A stretch of DNA of 64,000 nucleotides, taken from NCBI RefSeq assembly GCF_037688875.1, contig NZ_JAWDIE010000016.1, positions 21,630-85,629 of the forward strand, in the 5' to 3' direction. This document shows positions 49,398 to 58,250 of the stretch, one piece after another. The translations under genes were made by a program, and so were the position numbers. The DNA comes from Amphibiibacter pelophylacis (GTDB lineage: Bacteria; Pseudomonadota; Gammaproteobacteria; Burkholderiales; Burkholderiaceae_C). The notes beneath the pieces are model-generated. The model was not told where the DNA came from. It made no database searches and saw only the letters and a list, made by a program, of their open reading frames with translations. Numbering within the stretch: the stretch's first letter is position 1; each line of letters begins with the position of its first letter.

Positions 49398-52256
49398 TTA
49401 CTTGCTCAGGGTGTAGCTTTTGAACTTGCCGAACGCCTGTTCGAGCAGCGCCTTGAGCTGTTCGACGTGCAGGTGGCTGTAGCCCACGGCGGGTGAGGCC
49501 GAAGCGGGGCGACCGGCGTAGGCCAGCTTCTGGCGCGCCTTCATGTTCTCGTAGATGTAGTGCTGCACGAAGAACCAGGCGCCCTGGTTCTGCGGCTCGT
49601 CCTGGCACCAGACCAGCTCGGTGGCGTTCTTGTAGCGCGCCAGCTCGGCGGCGAAGGCCTTGTGCGGGAAGGGATAGAGCTGCTCGACGCGCACGATGGC
49701 CACATCGCCGGACTGCAGTTCTTCGCGCTTCTTGACCAGATCGTAGTAGACCTTGCCCGAGCACAGCAGCACGCGCTTGACCTTGTCGGCGACCAGATCG
49801 GCCTTGCGGTCGCCGATGATGGTCTGGAATTCGCCGTCGGTGAACTCGGCGATGGGCGAGGTCGCGTCCTTGTTGCGCAGCAGCGATTTCGGGGTAAAGA
49901 TCACCAGCGGCTTGCGGAACATGCGCATCATCTGGCGGCGCAGCAGATGGAAGATCTGGCTGGCGCTGGTCGGCTGGCAGATCTGCATGTTGTTGTCAGC
50001 GGCCAGCTGCATGAAGCGCTCGATGCGCGCCGAGCTGTGCTCAGGCCCCTGGCCCTCGTAGCCGTGCGGCAGCATCATCACCAGGCCGTTGGAGCGGCCC
50101 CACTTGACTTCGCCCGAAGCGATGAACTGGTCGATGACCACCTGGGCGCCGTTGACGAAATCGCCGAACTGCGCTTCCCAGATCGTCATGGTGCGCGGGT
50201 CGGCGCTGGCGTAGCCGTACTCGTAGCCCAGCACGGCCTCTTCCGACAGCAGCGAATCGATGACGGTGAAGTGGCCCTGATCGGGCGTGACGTTTTCCAG
50301 CGGAATGTGCGTGCCGACGTTCCAGGTCGTGCGCTGCTGGTCGTGCCACACGGCGTGGCGGTGCACGAAGGTGCCGCGCCCGCAGTCCTCGCCCGACAGG
50401 CGGATGTTGTAGCCCGTGGCCAGCAGCGAGGCAAAAGCCATGTGCTCGCCCATGCCCCAGTCCACATTGGCTTCGCCGCGACCCATGTTGGCGCGGTCGT
50501 CCAGCACGCGCTTGAGCAGCGGGTGCACGTTAAAGCCTTCAGGCACTTCAACCAGGCGCTCGGCCAGGCGTTTCCACTCGGGCAGGGGCAGGGCGGTGTC
50601 GCACTCGTCGGTCCACTTTTTGCCCAGGTAGGGCGACCAGTCGACGGCGTATTTGCTCTGGAAGTTGGTCAGCACCGGGGCCTTGGTGTGGCGGCCTTCG
50701 TCCATGGCGGCGCGGTAAGCCTTGACCATTTCTTCGGCCTCGCCTTCGGCCAGCAGGCCCTGAGCCAGCAGCTTGTCGGCGTAGACCTGGCGCGAACCGG
50801 GGTGCTGGCTGATCAGGCGGTACATCAGGGGCTGGGTCAGCGCGGGGGTGTCCTGCTCGTTGTGGCCCAGTTTGCGGTAGCAGACGATGTCCACAACCAC
50901 ATCCTTGTGGAAAGTCTGGCGGTATTCCAGCGCCAGCTGCGTGCACCAGCCGACGGCTTCAGCGTCGTCGCCATTGACGTGCAGCACGGGCGCTTCGATG
51001 ATTTTGACCACGTCCGAGCAGAACTGCGTCGAGCGCGTGTCGCGCGGATCAGACGTGGTGAAACCGATCTGGTTGTTGATGACCAGGTGGACGGTGCCAC
51101 CGGTGTAGTAGCCGCGCGTCTGCGCCATCGCCAGCGTTTCCATGACCACGCCCTGGCCGGCGAAGGCGGCGTCGCCGTGAACCAGCACGGGCAGCACCTG
51201 CGCGCCCTTGGCGTCGCCCCGGCGGTCCATGCGGGCCCGCACCGAGCCTTCGACGACCGGGTTGACGATTTCCAGGTGCGAGGGGTTGAAGGCCAGCGAC
51301 AGGTGAACCGGGCCACCCGACGTGGACACATCGCTGGAGAAGCCCTGGTGGTATTTGACGTCACCGGCGGGCAGATCTTCCGGCGCGGTGTGGTCGAACT
51401 CGGCGAACAGCGTCTTGGGCATCTTGCCCAGGGTGTTGACCAGCACGTTCAGGCGGCCGCGGTGGGCCATGCCGATCACCACTTCCTGCACACCGGCCTG
51501 GCCAGCCGATTCGATCAGGGTGTCCATCGAGACGATGAAAGATTCGCCGCCTTCCAGCGAGAAACGCTTCTGCCCGACGTATTTGGTGTGCAGATAACGC
51601 TCCAGGCCTTCGGCATTGGTCAGGCTCTGCAGGAAGCCTTTTTTCTGCTCGGCGGTGAAGGTCGGTCGGGCGCGCACGGATTCGAGTTTCTGCTGCCACC
51701 AGCGTTTTTCGTCGGGGTTGGTGGTGTGCATGAACTCGGCGCCGATGGTGCCGCAGTAGGTCTGGCGCAGCGCCTGCACGATCTCGCGCAGCGTCATGTG
51801 CTCGGCCGACGTGAAATAGGTGTTGGTCGCGCTGAAGGTCATGTCCATGTCGGCGGCGGACAGGCCGTAGGACGCGGGCTCCAGATCGGGCAGATCGGGG
51901 CGCTGGGTCAGCTTGATGGGGGAGAGTTCGGCCCAGCGCACGCCAATGTTGCGGTAGGCGGCGATGATGGACTGCACGTGCAGCTGTTTGCGGGCGATGT
52001 CCAGATCGGCGCTGGAGGCCTTCTGGCGGAAGCCGCCGGATTTGGCGCGCTCGGCAAACGATTCGATGATGGGGGCGTGGGGGATGTCGGCGGATTCGGA
52101 GCCGTCGGTGGCAGGCAGATGCGCCAGCGCGTCGAAGTAGGCTTTCCAGTTGTCCGGAACGCTGCCCGGATTCAGGAGGTAGGCCTCGTACATCTCTTCG
52201 ACGTAAGGGGCGTTGCCGCCAAACAGGTAGGAGTTCAGGCGGTATTCTTGCATCAT
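49398..52256 (-). CDS. odhA: 2-oxoglutarate dehydrogenase E1 component
   Basis: This 952-residue thiamine-diphosphate enzyme decarboxylates 2-oxoglutarate and is the entry to the TCA-cycle complex. It has the N-terminal E2-binding segment YRLNSYLFGGNAPYVEEMY, and the TPP regions HRGRLNVLVNTLGKMP and HGDAAFAGQGVVME. QIGFTTSDPRDTRST and C-terminal WCQDEPQNQGAW are also present. Length and order match SucA. The first two codons are ATG ATG. The upstream 513 bp are shared with the divergent rho gene. Confidence 0.95.
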   Translation of the reverse strand: MMQEYRLNSYLFGGNAPYVEEMYEAYLLNPGSVPDNWKAYFDALAHLPATDGSESADIPHAPIIESFAERAKSGGFRQKASSADLDIARKQLHVQSIIAAYRNIGVRWAELSPIKLTQRPDLPDLEPASYGLSAADMDMTFSATNTYFTSAEHMTLREIVQALRQTYCGTIGAEFMHTTNPDEKRWWQQKLESVRARPTFTAEQKKGFLQSLTNAEGLERYLHTKYVGQKRFSLEGGESFIVSMDTLIESAGQAGVQEVVIGMAHRGRLNVLVNTLGKMPKTLFAEFDHTAPEDLPAGDVKYHQGFSSDVSTSGGPVHLSLAFNPSHLEIVNPVVEGSVRARMDRRGDAKGAQVLPVLVHGDAAFAGQGVVMETLAMAQTRGYYTGGTVHLVINNQIGFTTSDPRDTRSTQFCSDVVKIIEAPVLHVNGDDAEAVGWCTQLALEYRQTFHKDVVVDIVCYRKLGHNEQDTPALTQPLMYRLISQHPGSRQVYADKLLAQGLLAEGEAEEMVKAYRAAMDEGRHTKAPVLTNFQSKYAVDWSPYLGKKWTDECDTALPLPEWKRLAERLVEVPEGFNVHPLLKRVLDDRANMGRGEANVDWGMGEHMAFASLLATGYNIRLSGEDCGRGTFVHRHAVWHDQQRTTWNVGTHIPLENVTPDQGHFTVIDSLLSEEAVLGYEYGYASADPRTMTIWEAQFGDFVNGAQVVIDQFIASGEVKWGRSNGLVMMLPHGYEGQGPEHSSARIERFMQLAADNNMQICQPTSASQIFHLLRRQMMRMFRKPLVIFTPKSLLRNKDATSPIAEFTDGEFQTIIGDRKADLVADKVKRVLLCSGKVYYDLVKKREELQSGDVAIVRVEQLYPFPHKAFAAELARYKNATELVWCQDEPQNQGAWFFVQHYIYENMKARQKLAYAGRPASASPAVGYSHLHVEQLKALLEQAFGKFKSYTLSK

Positions 52257-52769
52257 GCTGTGCTCACCTTTCGCCCCGGTCTGCAGGGCTTTGATGGGTT
52301 TGAATCAACCTTCCGCGCTTCGGCTGCACCGATGGGCGGATTGCGTATCCGGTCGCGAGTGGGCTCACGGGAAGGCACTGTCCGCGTGTCTTTCGCGGAA
52401 CAGTCGCCAATCTAACACAGCGCTCCCAACGCGGCCTTGCGACAAAGCCCTACAGCAGTGCATCTGTGCACAGTACTGCTTCAGCCAGGGCTGAATGTAG
52501 CGTTCAGGCCTCACTGAGCGATGCCGCGTGCAATCCCCTTATAATCGCTTCGCTTTGGATCAGATTCAAAAGAATCCTGAGCTTTAATGGCCCAAGCGGC
52601 ATTTTCCTTTCGCCGCTCCCGTCCGAGAGTCACAACAGTGTCCCGGGCCACGGCCCCGATCCCAGCTCCCCCGATCTCCCCGATTCTTTCGTCCGCTGCA
52701 CCCGGTGCTGAACGGCCTGAAGCCTCAGAGCATCCAGCGGTCTTCCCCCTTTTCCCCCGATTTCACACC
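52257..52769. other. Divergent odhA-rho intergenic region
   Basis: This 513-bp stretch holds no convincing protein gene. It contains the candidate rho promoter at 52540-52545 and must also hold the odhA promoter. The part nearest rho would form a leader of about 220 nt. I saw no strong hairpin, repeat or small RNA signature. trxA, which precedes rho in many beta-proteobacteria, is not here. Confidence 0.6.
52540..52545 (+). promoter_or_regulatory. Candidate -10 box of rho
   Basis: A perfect TATAAT is present 225 bp upstream of the rho ATG. No good -35 hexamer is visible at 16-18 bp, and there is no extended -10 TG. If used, the mRNA has a leader of about 215 nt, consistent with Rho autoregulation by attenuation. 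Confidence 0.4.
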
Positions 52770-54032
52770 ATGCATCTTTCTGAACTGAAAGCTCTCCACG
52801 TTTCCGCCCTGATCAAAATGGGCGAGGAACTCGAGATCGAAAACGTCGCCCGCCTGCGCAAGCAGGAGCTGATGTTCGCGATCATGAAAAAGCGCGCCAA
52901 GGCGGGCGAACAGGTCTTTGGCGACGGCGTCCTGGAAGTGCTGCCCGACGGCTTTGGCTTCCTGCGCGCACTGGACACCAGCTTCATGGCGTCCACCGAT
53001 GACATCTACCTCAGCCCCAGCCAGGTGCGCCGCTTCAACCTGCACACCGGCGACATGATCGAGGGCGAGGTGCGCGTGCCCAAGGACGGCGAACGCTATT
53101 TCGCGCTGGTCAAGGTCGACCGCGTGAACGGCATCACGCCCGAGGAGAACAAGCACAAGATCATGTTCGAGAACCTGACGCCGCTGTTCCCGGACGACCG
53201 TTTCCGGCTCGAGCGCGACATCAAGGGCGAAGAGAACATCACCAGCCGCATCATTGACCTGATCGCTCCCATCGGCAAAGGCCAGCGCGGCCTGCTGGTG
53301 GCGCCGCCCAAATCGGGCAAGACGGTGATGATGCAGCACCTGGCGCACGCGCTGGTCGCCAATCACCCCGAAATCCACCTCATCGTGCTGCTGGTTGACG
53401 AGCGCCCCGAAGAAGTGACGGAGATGGTGCGTACGGTGCGCGGCGAAGTGATTTCGTCAACCTTTGACGAACCGGCTGCGCGCCACGTCCAGGTCGCCGA
53501 AATGGTCATCGAGCGCGCCAAGCGCCTGGTCGAGCTGAAGAAAGATGTCGTCATCCTGCTGGACAGCATCACGCGCCTGGCACGCGCCTACAACAACGTG
53601 CTGCCCTCCAGCGGCAAGGTGCTGTCGGGCGGCGTGGACGCCAACGCGCTGCAGCGCCCCAAGCGCTTTTTCGGCGCGGCGCGCAATGTGGAAGAGGGCG
53701 GCTCGCTGACCATCATCGGCACCGCGCTGACCGACACCGGCTCCAAGATGGACGAGGTGATCTACGAAGAATTCAAGGGCACGGGCAACAGCGAGATCCA
53801 CCTGGACCGCCGCATGGCCGAAAAGCGCGTCTACCCGTCCATCCTGCTCAACAGGTCGGGCACGCGCCGCGAAGAGCTGCTGCTCGACCCCGCCGTCATG
53901 CAGAAAACCTGGATCCTGCGCAAGCTGCTGTATCCCATGAACGAAATCGAGGCGATGGAATTCATCCTGGACAAAATGAAGTCCACCAAGAACAACAACG
54001 ACTTTTTCGACCTGATGAAGCGCGGCGGCTGA
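52770..54032 (+). CDS. rho: Transcription termination factor Rho
   Basis: This 420-residue hexameric RNA helicase ends transcription at rut sites. The N-terminal domain has LSELKALHVSALIKMGEELE and the RNA-binding cold-shock fold with GDGVLEVLPDGFGFLR. The ATPase core has Walker A VAPPKSGKTVMMQH, Walker B VVILLDSITRLARAYN, and the Q-loop and R-loop regions (LPSSGKVLSGGVDANALQRP). The ATG at 52770 gives the standard length; the open upstream frame lacks conserved sequence. A terminator lies 20 bp after the stop. Confidence 0.97.
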   Translation: MHLSELKALHVSALIKMGEELEIENVARLRKQELMFAIMKKRAKAGEQVFGDGVLEVLPDGFGFLRALDTSFMASTDDIYLSPSQVRRFNLHTGDMIEGEVRVPKDGERYFALVKVDRVNGITPEENKHKIMFENLTPLFPDDRFRLERDIKGEENITSRIIDLIAPIGKGQRGLLVAPPKSGKTVMMQHLAHALVANHPEIHLIVLLVDERPEEVTEMVRTVRGEVISSTFDEPAARHVQVAEMVIERAKRLVELKKDVVILLDSITRLARAYNNVLPSSGKVLSGGVDANALQRPKRFFGAARNVEEGGSLTIIGTALTDTGSKMDEVIYEEFKGTGNSEIHLDRRMAEKRVYPSILLNRSGTRREELLLDPAVMQKTWILRKLLYPMNEIEAMEFILDKMKSTKNNNDFFDLMKRGG

Positions 54033-54051
54033 TACAATGCGCGTTTTCTAG

Positions 54052-54078
54052 CGCTCAAGGGTTTCTTGGGCGTTTTTT
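54052..54078 (+). terminator. Intrinsic terminator after rho
   Basis: CGCTCAAG (54052-54059) pairs with CTTGGGCG (54065-54072), with one G-U pair, and six T residues follow at 54073-54078. It separates rho from rpmE. Confidence 0.8.
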
Positions 54079-54148
54079 CCCCGGCAAGTGCGGGCCCCGC
54101 TGACTGAACTGTCATGCGCCCGTGGCTACCGAAACTCAAGAGGACCCC

Positions 54149-54400
54149 ATGAAAGAAGGCATTCACCCCACTTACCGCGACGTGTGCTTCCTGGATCAAT
54201 CCAATGGCATGCAGTTCATCATCCGCTCCTGCGCTCCCGGTCGTGAGATGATCACCGTCGATGGCCGCGAGATGCCGCTGTTCAAGCTGGAAACTTCCAG
54301 CGAATCGCATGCTTTCTACACCGGCCAGCAGAAATCGGTGGATACGCTGGGCGGTCGCGTCGAGAAGTTCCGCAACAAGTTTGCCCACCTGCGCAAATAA
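54149..54400 (+). CDS. rpmE2: 50S ribosomal protein L31 type B
   Basis: This 83-residue protein begins MKEGIHPTYRDVCFLDQSNG and ends EKFRNKFAHLRK. It lacks the CxxC zinc pair of classic L31, so it is the zinc-independent type B form that replaces it when zinc is scarce. The ATG at 54149 is preceded by AGAGGA. It stands alone between two terminators. In many beta-proteobacteria this type is the main L31. No Zur site was identified by eye. Confidence 0.93.
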   Translation: MKEGIHPTYRDVCFLDQSNGMQFIIRSCAPGREMITVDGREMPLFKLETSSESHAFYTGQQKSVDTLGGRVEKFRNKFAHLRK

Positions 54401-54427
54401 GCGGACATTTTCGTCTCCCCACGAGAG

Positions 54428-54451
54428 AAGCAGCCTGCGGGCTGCTTTTTT
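54428..54451 (+). terminator. Intrinsic terminator after rpmE2
   Basis: AAGCAGCC (54428-54435) pairs with GGCTGCTT (54440-54447) around a TGCG loop and runs into six T residues (54446-54451). Confidence 0.85.
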
Positions 54452-54485
54452 CATGCACGATTCAAAAACACCGCCTGGAGATGAC

Positions 54486-55298
54486 ATGACTGCAAGCCCG
54501 AACGGAAGCCCTACCATAAGGTCCAGTGAATTTTCCCTGCGCTATGGCCCCTGGGCCGTGGTCACCGGCGCCTCGGACGGCATCGGCCGCAGCTTCGCTA
54601 CTGCGCTGGCTGCGCGGGGCCTGAACCTGCTGCTGGTGGCGCGCCGCGAAGCCGTGCTGCAGGCGCTGGCTGACGATCTGCAGGCCGCGCACGGCGTGCA
54701 GTGTCGCGTGCTGGCGGCCGACCTGAGCAGCGCCGAAGGCCAGGCCGCCGTGCGCGAGGCCTCCGACGGGCTGGACGTGGGTCTGGCCGTGTGCGCCGCC
54801 GGTTTTGGCAGCAGCGGCGATTTTCTGGATTCCGATCTGGACAACGAGCTCAACATGCTGCGCCTGAACTGTGAAGCCACCACCACGCTGGCTTGGCACC
54901 TGGGTCAGCGCCTGGTGCAGCGCGGGCGCGGCGGGCTGATTCTGCTCAGTTCCATCGTGGCTTTTCAGGGCGTGCCCCGCTCGGCGCACTACGCCGCCAC
55001 CAAGGCCTATGTGCAGACCCTGGCCGAAGGCCTGCGCCAGGAGTGGCGCGGGCGCGGCGTCGAGGTGCTGGCCGTGGCGCCAGGCCCGGTCAACACCGGC
55101 TTTGCGGCACGGTCCAAAATGGCCATCACCCGCGCCGACACGCCCGATGAAGTCGCCCGCTACAGCCTGATGGCGCTGGGCCTTCTGGGCACCGTGCGGC
55201 CGGGTCGCCTGGCCAGCCTGATGGGCTACGCGCTGGCACTGCTGCCGCGCGCGGTGCGCGTGCGCATCATGGCGCAGGCGATGAAGGGCATGACCTGA
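54486..55298 (+). CDS. Short-chain dehydrogenase/reductase
   Basis: This 270-residue classical SDR has cofactor motif VTGASDGIGRSFATALA near residue 25, CAAGFG in place of NNAG, and the catalytic Ser-Tyr-Lys as SSIVAFQGVPRSAHYAATKAY. It is related to DltE/YqjQ-type oxidoreductases. An Arg after beta-2 (VARRE) suggests NADPH use. The ATG at 54486 has GGAG eight bases upstream and begins the true N terminus; an earlier ATG at 54453 falls in the terminator hairpin. Substrate is unknown. It lies convergent to ygfZ. Confidence 0.87.
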   Translation: MTASPNGSPTIRSSEFSLRYGPWAVVTGASDGIGRSFATALAARGLNLLLVARREAVLQALADDLQAAHGVQCRVLAADLSSAEGQAAVREASDGLDVGLAVCAAGFGSSGDFLDSDLDNELNMLRLNCEATTTLAWHLGQRLVQRGRGGLILLSSIVAFQGVPRSAHYAATKAYVQTLAEGLRQEWRGRGVEVLAVAPGPVNTGFAARSKMAITRADTPDEVARYSLMALGLLGTVRPGRLASLMGYALALLPRAVRVRIMAQAMKGMT

Positions 55299-55317
55299 AG
55301 CCTGCGCCTGCGCCGCT

Positions 55318-56433
55318 TTAATCCTGCGCCCGCGCCAGCGCGTAAGCCGGCTGCAGCAGTGTCAGCGCTGGTCCTGTCGGGGTGGGTGTGGCGGGTGCAG
55401 CAGCTTGTGCGGGCGTTTCGCCCTCGGCCTTGGCCGGTTCTCCCAAATGCAGCGTGGCGCCTGCCGCCAGAGCGTCCAGCGCGCTGAGCTGCAGCTCCAT
55501 CAGGCCGAACACGGCACCGGATGGTCCTGACATCGATGCGGCCTGGATGATTTCGCCCACGGCCGCAAGCGTGTCGCCCGTGCGCAGCAGCACCTCACGC
55601 CCGGCCCATTCTGTTGCGGCAGCGCCATCGGCGGCCGTGCCCTCCGCTGCAAACGTCAGCGCGCGGCGTTTGGTCGTGCCCCGGTACTGGCTGCGCGCGA
55701 CCACCTCCTGGCCCGGATAGCAGCCTTTGCGGAAGTTGACGCCGCCCAGCAGTTCCCAGTTGATCATTTGCGGCACAAAGTGCCCGCGCGTCGCCAGGCT
55801 GATCTGCGGCCAGCCCAGCGCCACGCTGGACAGCGCCCACAGCGCGGGGTCGGCCGGGTCGTGCGCAGGGGCAGCGGCGCGGGCGGGGGTGAGGCTGAGC
55901 CAGCGCTGCAGCGGTACGGTGGCGGGTGTGGTGTCCAGATCCAGCGGCAGCGCGGCGGGCTGCAGCGTGCTGGCGGCGCCGCCCGCTTCCAGCCACAGGC
56001 GGCCGGTGGCGTCTGGCGCGACGGCTTTGCTGCCGGGCGCATAACCTGCCAGTTCAGCGGCCAGATCAGCAGGAAGACCCGTCGGCGTGCCTGCGTGGCC
56101 GTGGAGCTGCCAGTCGGCGCTGGCGTCGCGCAGGCGGCACTTGGCGCGCAGCACATACATCGACAGCTTCTGGACGGTCACGGGGATGAGATCCTGCGGA
56201 CACAGCATCAACACCTGGTCAGGCGCGGGCGCCAGCAGCCACAGGCTGGCCAGCATCCGGCCCTGGGGACTGCACCAGGCGGCCAGGCGCCAGGCGCTGG
56301 CGGCCAGGCTGGACACATCCTGGCTGAGCTGGCCGTGCAGGAACGAGCGCGCATCGGCGCCTTCAGCAGCAATGACGCCCCAGCCGGTCACGGGGCAGCT
56401 GGCGGGCAGGGCGGGCAGAAAAGTCGGGTTCAT
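55318..56433 (-). CDS. ygfZ: Folate-dependent Fe-S cluster maintenance protein YgfZ
   Basis: This 371-residue protein is of the GcvT-like YgfZ/IBA57 family, which binds tetrahydrofolate and helps assemble or repair Fe-S clusters. The family signature KGCYPGQEVVARSQYRG and the N-terminal ADARSFLHGQLSQDV are clear. A Pro/Ala-rich tail with GETPAQAAAPATP is added. The ATG at 56433 was preferred over an upstream TTG. It is divergent from mltG, with 141 bp between. Confidence 0.9.
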   Translation of the reverse strand: MNPTFLPALPASCPVTGWGVIAAEGADARSFLHGQLSQDVSSLAASAWRLAAWCSPQGRMLASLWLLAPAPDQVLMLCPQDLIPVTVQKLSMYVLRAKCRLRDASADWQLHGHAGTPTGLPADLAAELAGYAPGSKAVAPDATGRLWLEAGGAASTLQPAALPLDLDTTPATVPLQRWLSLTPARAAAPAHDPADPALWALSSVALGWPQISLATRGHFVPQMINWELLGGVNFRKGCYPGQEVVARSQYRGTTKRRALTFAAEGTAADGAAATEWAGREVLLRTGDTLAAVGEIIQAASMSGPSGAVFGLMELQLSALDALAAGATLHLGEPAKAEGETPAQAAAPATPTPTGPALTLLQPAYALARAQD

Positions 56434-56574
56434 GGGCAATCCGGGAAGTCGTCTTAGGGGCGGTCAGTACAGCCGGGAAGCACAGCCGGGAGGAAGTCCC
56501 GACGGGCGCCGCTATCATAGAGCCCCGGCTCGCAGGCCGCAGGATTCAGGACAACCCAACCAGGAGAGCCGGGC

Positions 56575-57615
56575 ATGGCCCGACGACGATTTTCTTCCCG
56601 GCCGACCCGCCGCTGGTGGCCCAAAGTGCTGCTGGCGTTTGTGCTTCTGGCAGGCGCCTGCGCCTTGGCGGCTTACTTGTGGCTGGGCCGCCCGCTGCCG
56701 CTGGCGCAGGATCGCGTGCGCGTCGTCATCCCCGAAGGCACCGGCGCACGCAAGGCCGCGCAGCTCTGGGTGGCGGGCGGCGTGCAGGCTGATCCGCGCC
56801 TGCTGGCGCTGGCGCTGCGCTTTCAGGAGGGCTGGGGCGGTGATGGCCGTCTGCGCGCGGGCGGCTACGAGCTGCGCCGGGGCGACAGTGCCCGCCGTCT
56901 GGCCGAAAAAATGATGCGTGGCGAGCAGGTGCTGCTGCGCGTGCGCATCACCGAAGGCTGGACCTTCGCCGCCATGCGCCGCGCTTTGGCCAAGGCCGAC
57001 GACCTGACCCACGAAACCGCCGCCTGGTCCGACGCCGAGCTGATGGACAAGCTGGGCGCGCCCGGCGTCCCGCCCGAAGGCCAGTTCTTCCCCGACACCT
57101 ACAGCTACACCCTGGGCAGCAGCGACTGGCTGATCTGGAAGCAGGCCTATCGCGCCATGCAGAAGCGTCTGGATCAGGCCTGGACGCAGCGCGCGCCGGA
57201 TTCGCCGCTGAAATCGCCGGAAGAGCTGCTCAAGCTGGCCTCCATCGTCGAGAAGGAAACCGGCCACGGCCCGGATCGCGGCAAGGTGGCGGGCGTGTTC
57301 ATCAACCGCCTGCGCAAAGGCATGCGGCTGCAGACCGACCCCACCGTGATTTACGGCATGGGCGAGGCCTACCAGGGCCGCATCCGCCGCCGCGATCTGG
57401 ACACCGACACGCCCTGGAACACCTACACGCGCGCCGGGCTGCCTGCCACGCCCATCGCGCTGCCCGGCCAGGCGTCGCTGGACGCCGCGGCCAAACCCGA
57501 CGCCACCGACGCGCTTTACTTTGTCGCGCGTGGCAACGGCGAGAGCCAGTTCAGCGCCAGCCTGGACGAGCACAACCAGGCGGTGGACCGCTACATCCGG
57601 GGGAAGAAACCATGA
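56575..57615 (+). CDS. mltG: Endolytic murein transglycosylase MltG
   Basis: This 346-residue inner-membrane enzyme is thought to cut nascent glycan strands and set their length. It has a short cytoplasmic basic start, a TM helix at about 18-37 (VLLAFVLLAGACALAAYLWL), a LysM-like region (VVIPEGTGARKAAQLW) and the YceG core with EGQFFPDTYSY. LASIVEKETG (Glu226/Glu228) holds the catalytic acid, followed by NRLRKGMRLQTDPTVIYGM. It overlaps tmk by 4 bp. mltG-tmk-holB order is the same as in E. coli. Confidence 0.95.
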   Translation: MARRRFSSRPTRRWWPKVLLAFVLLAGACALAAYLWLGRPLPLAQDRVRVVIPEGTGARKAAQLWVAGGVQADPRLLALALRFQEGWGGDGRLRAGGYELRRGDSARRLAEKMMRGEQVLLRVRITEGWTFAAMRRALAKADDLTHETAAWSDAELMDKLGAPGVPPEGQFFPDTYSYTLGSSDWLIWKQAYRAMQKRLDQAWTQRAPDSPLKSPEELLKLASIVEKETGHGPDRGKVAGVFINRLRKGMRLQTDPTVIYGMGEAYQGRIRRRDLDTDTPWNTYTRAGLPATPIALPGQASLDAAAKPDATDALYFVARGNGESQFSASLDEHNQAVDRYIRGKKP

Positions 57616-58250
57616 GCGCCGCGCCGCGCGGCCGCTTCATCAGCCTGGAAGGGATCGATGGCGCGGGGAAATCTTCCCATCTGGGCGCCATCTCGCGCTG
57701 GCTGCAGGATCAGGGCGAGGATGTCGTGCAGACGCGTGAACCCGGCGGCACACCGCTGGCCGAAACCCTGCGCGATCTGCTGCTGAACCGCGAGATGGAC
57801 GGCCTGACCGAAGCGCTGCTGGTTTTTGCCGGGCGCCGCGACCACTGGCGCACGCGCATTGCGCCCGCGCTGGCGCAGGGCCGCTGCGTGGTCAGTGACC
57901 GGTTCGCCGACGCCACCTTCGCCTATCAGGGCGCCGGGCGCGGCTTTGACTGGTCCGCGCTGCAGACGCTGGAATCCTGGGTGTTGGACGGCGGCCCCGG
58001 CCCCGATCTGACCCTGTGGTTTGACGTCGACCCCGCTACCGCTGCGCGCCGCCGCGCCGCCGCCCGGGCCAGCGACCGCCTGGAGGCGCTGGACGAAGCC
58101 TTTTTCGCCCGCGTGCGCGACGGCTACGCCCGCCGCGCCGCCGAGAACCCGCAGCGCGTGGTGCGCATTGACGCGGGCCAGCCGCTGGACGGCGTCGGCA
58201 CCCAGGTGCTGCAGGCGCTGCAGGCCTGGTGGCCGGGCCGGGCGCGGTGA
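57612..58250 (+). CDS. tmk: Thymidylate kinase
   Basis: This 212-residue P-loop kinase phosphorylates dTMP to dTDP. It has Walker A LEGIDGAGKSSHLGAI, the substrate motif TREPGGTPLAE, the DRFADATFAYQGAGRG segment and a LID-like arginine stretch. The ATG overlaps the mltG stop (ATGA) and the end overlaps the holB GTG start. Length is normal. Confidence 0.95.
   Translation: MSAAPRGRFISLEGIDGAGKSSHLGAISRWLQDQGEDVVQTREPGGTPLAETLRDLLLNREMDGLTEALLVFAGRRDHWRTRIAPALAQGRCVVSDRFADATFAYQGAGRGFDWSALQTLESWVLDGGPGPDLTLWFDVDPATAARRRAAARASDRLEALDEAFFARVRDGYARRAAENPQRVVRIDAGQPLDGVGTQVLQALQAWWPGRAR

Noticed and set aside
49560..52415. 951-residue plus-strand frame opposite odhA
   Set aside because: It mirrors odhA almost exactly, with no domain motifs. 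It is a GC-bias shadow.
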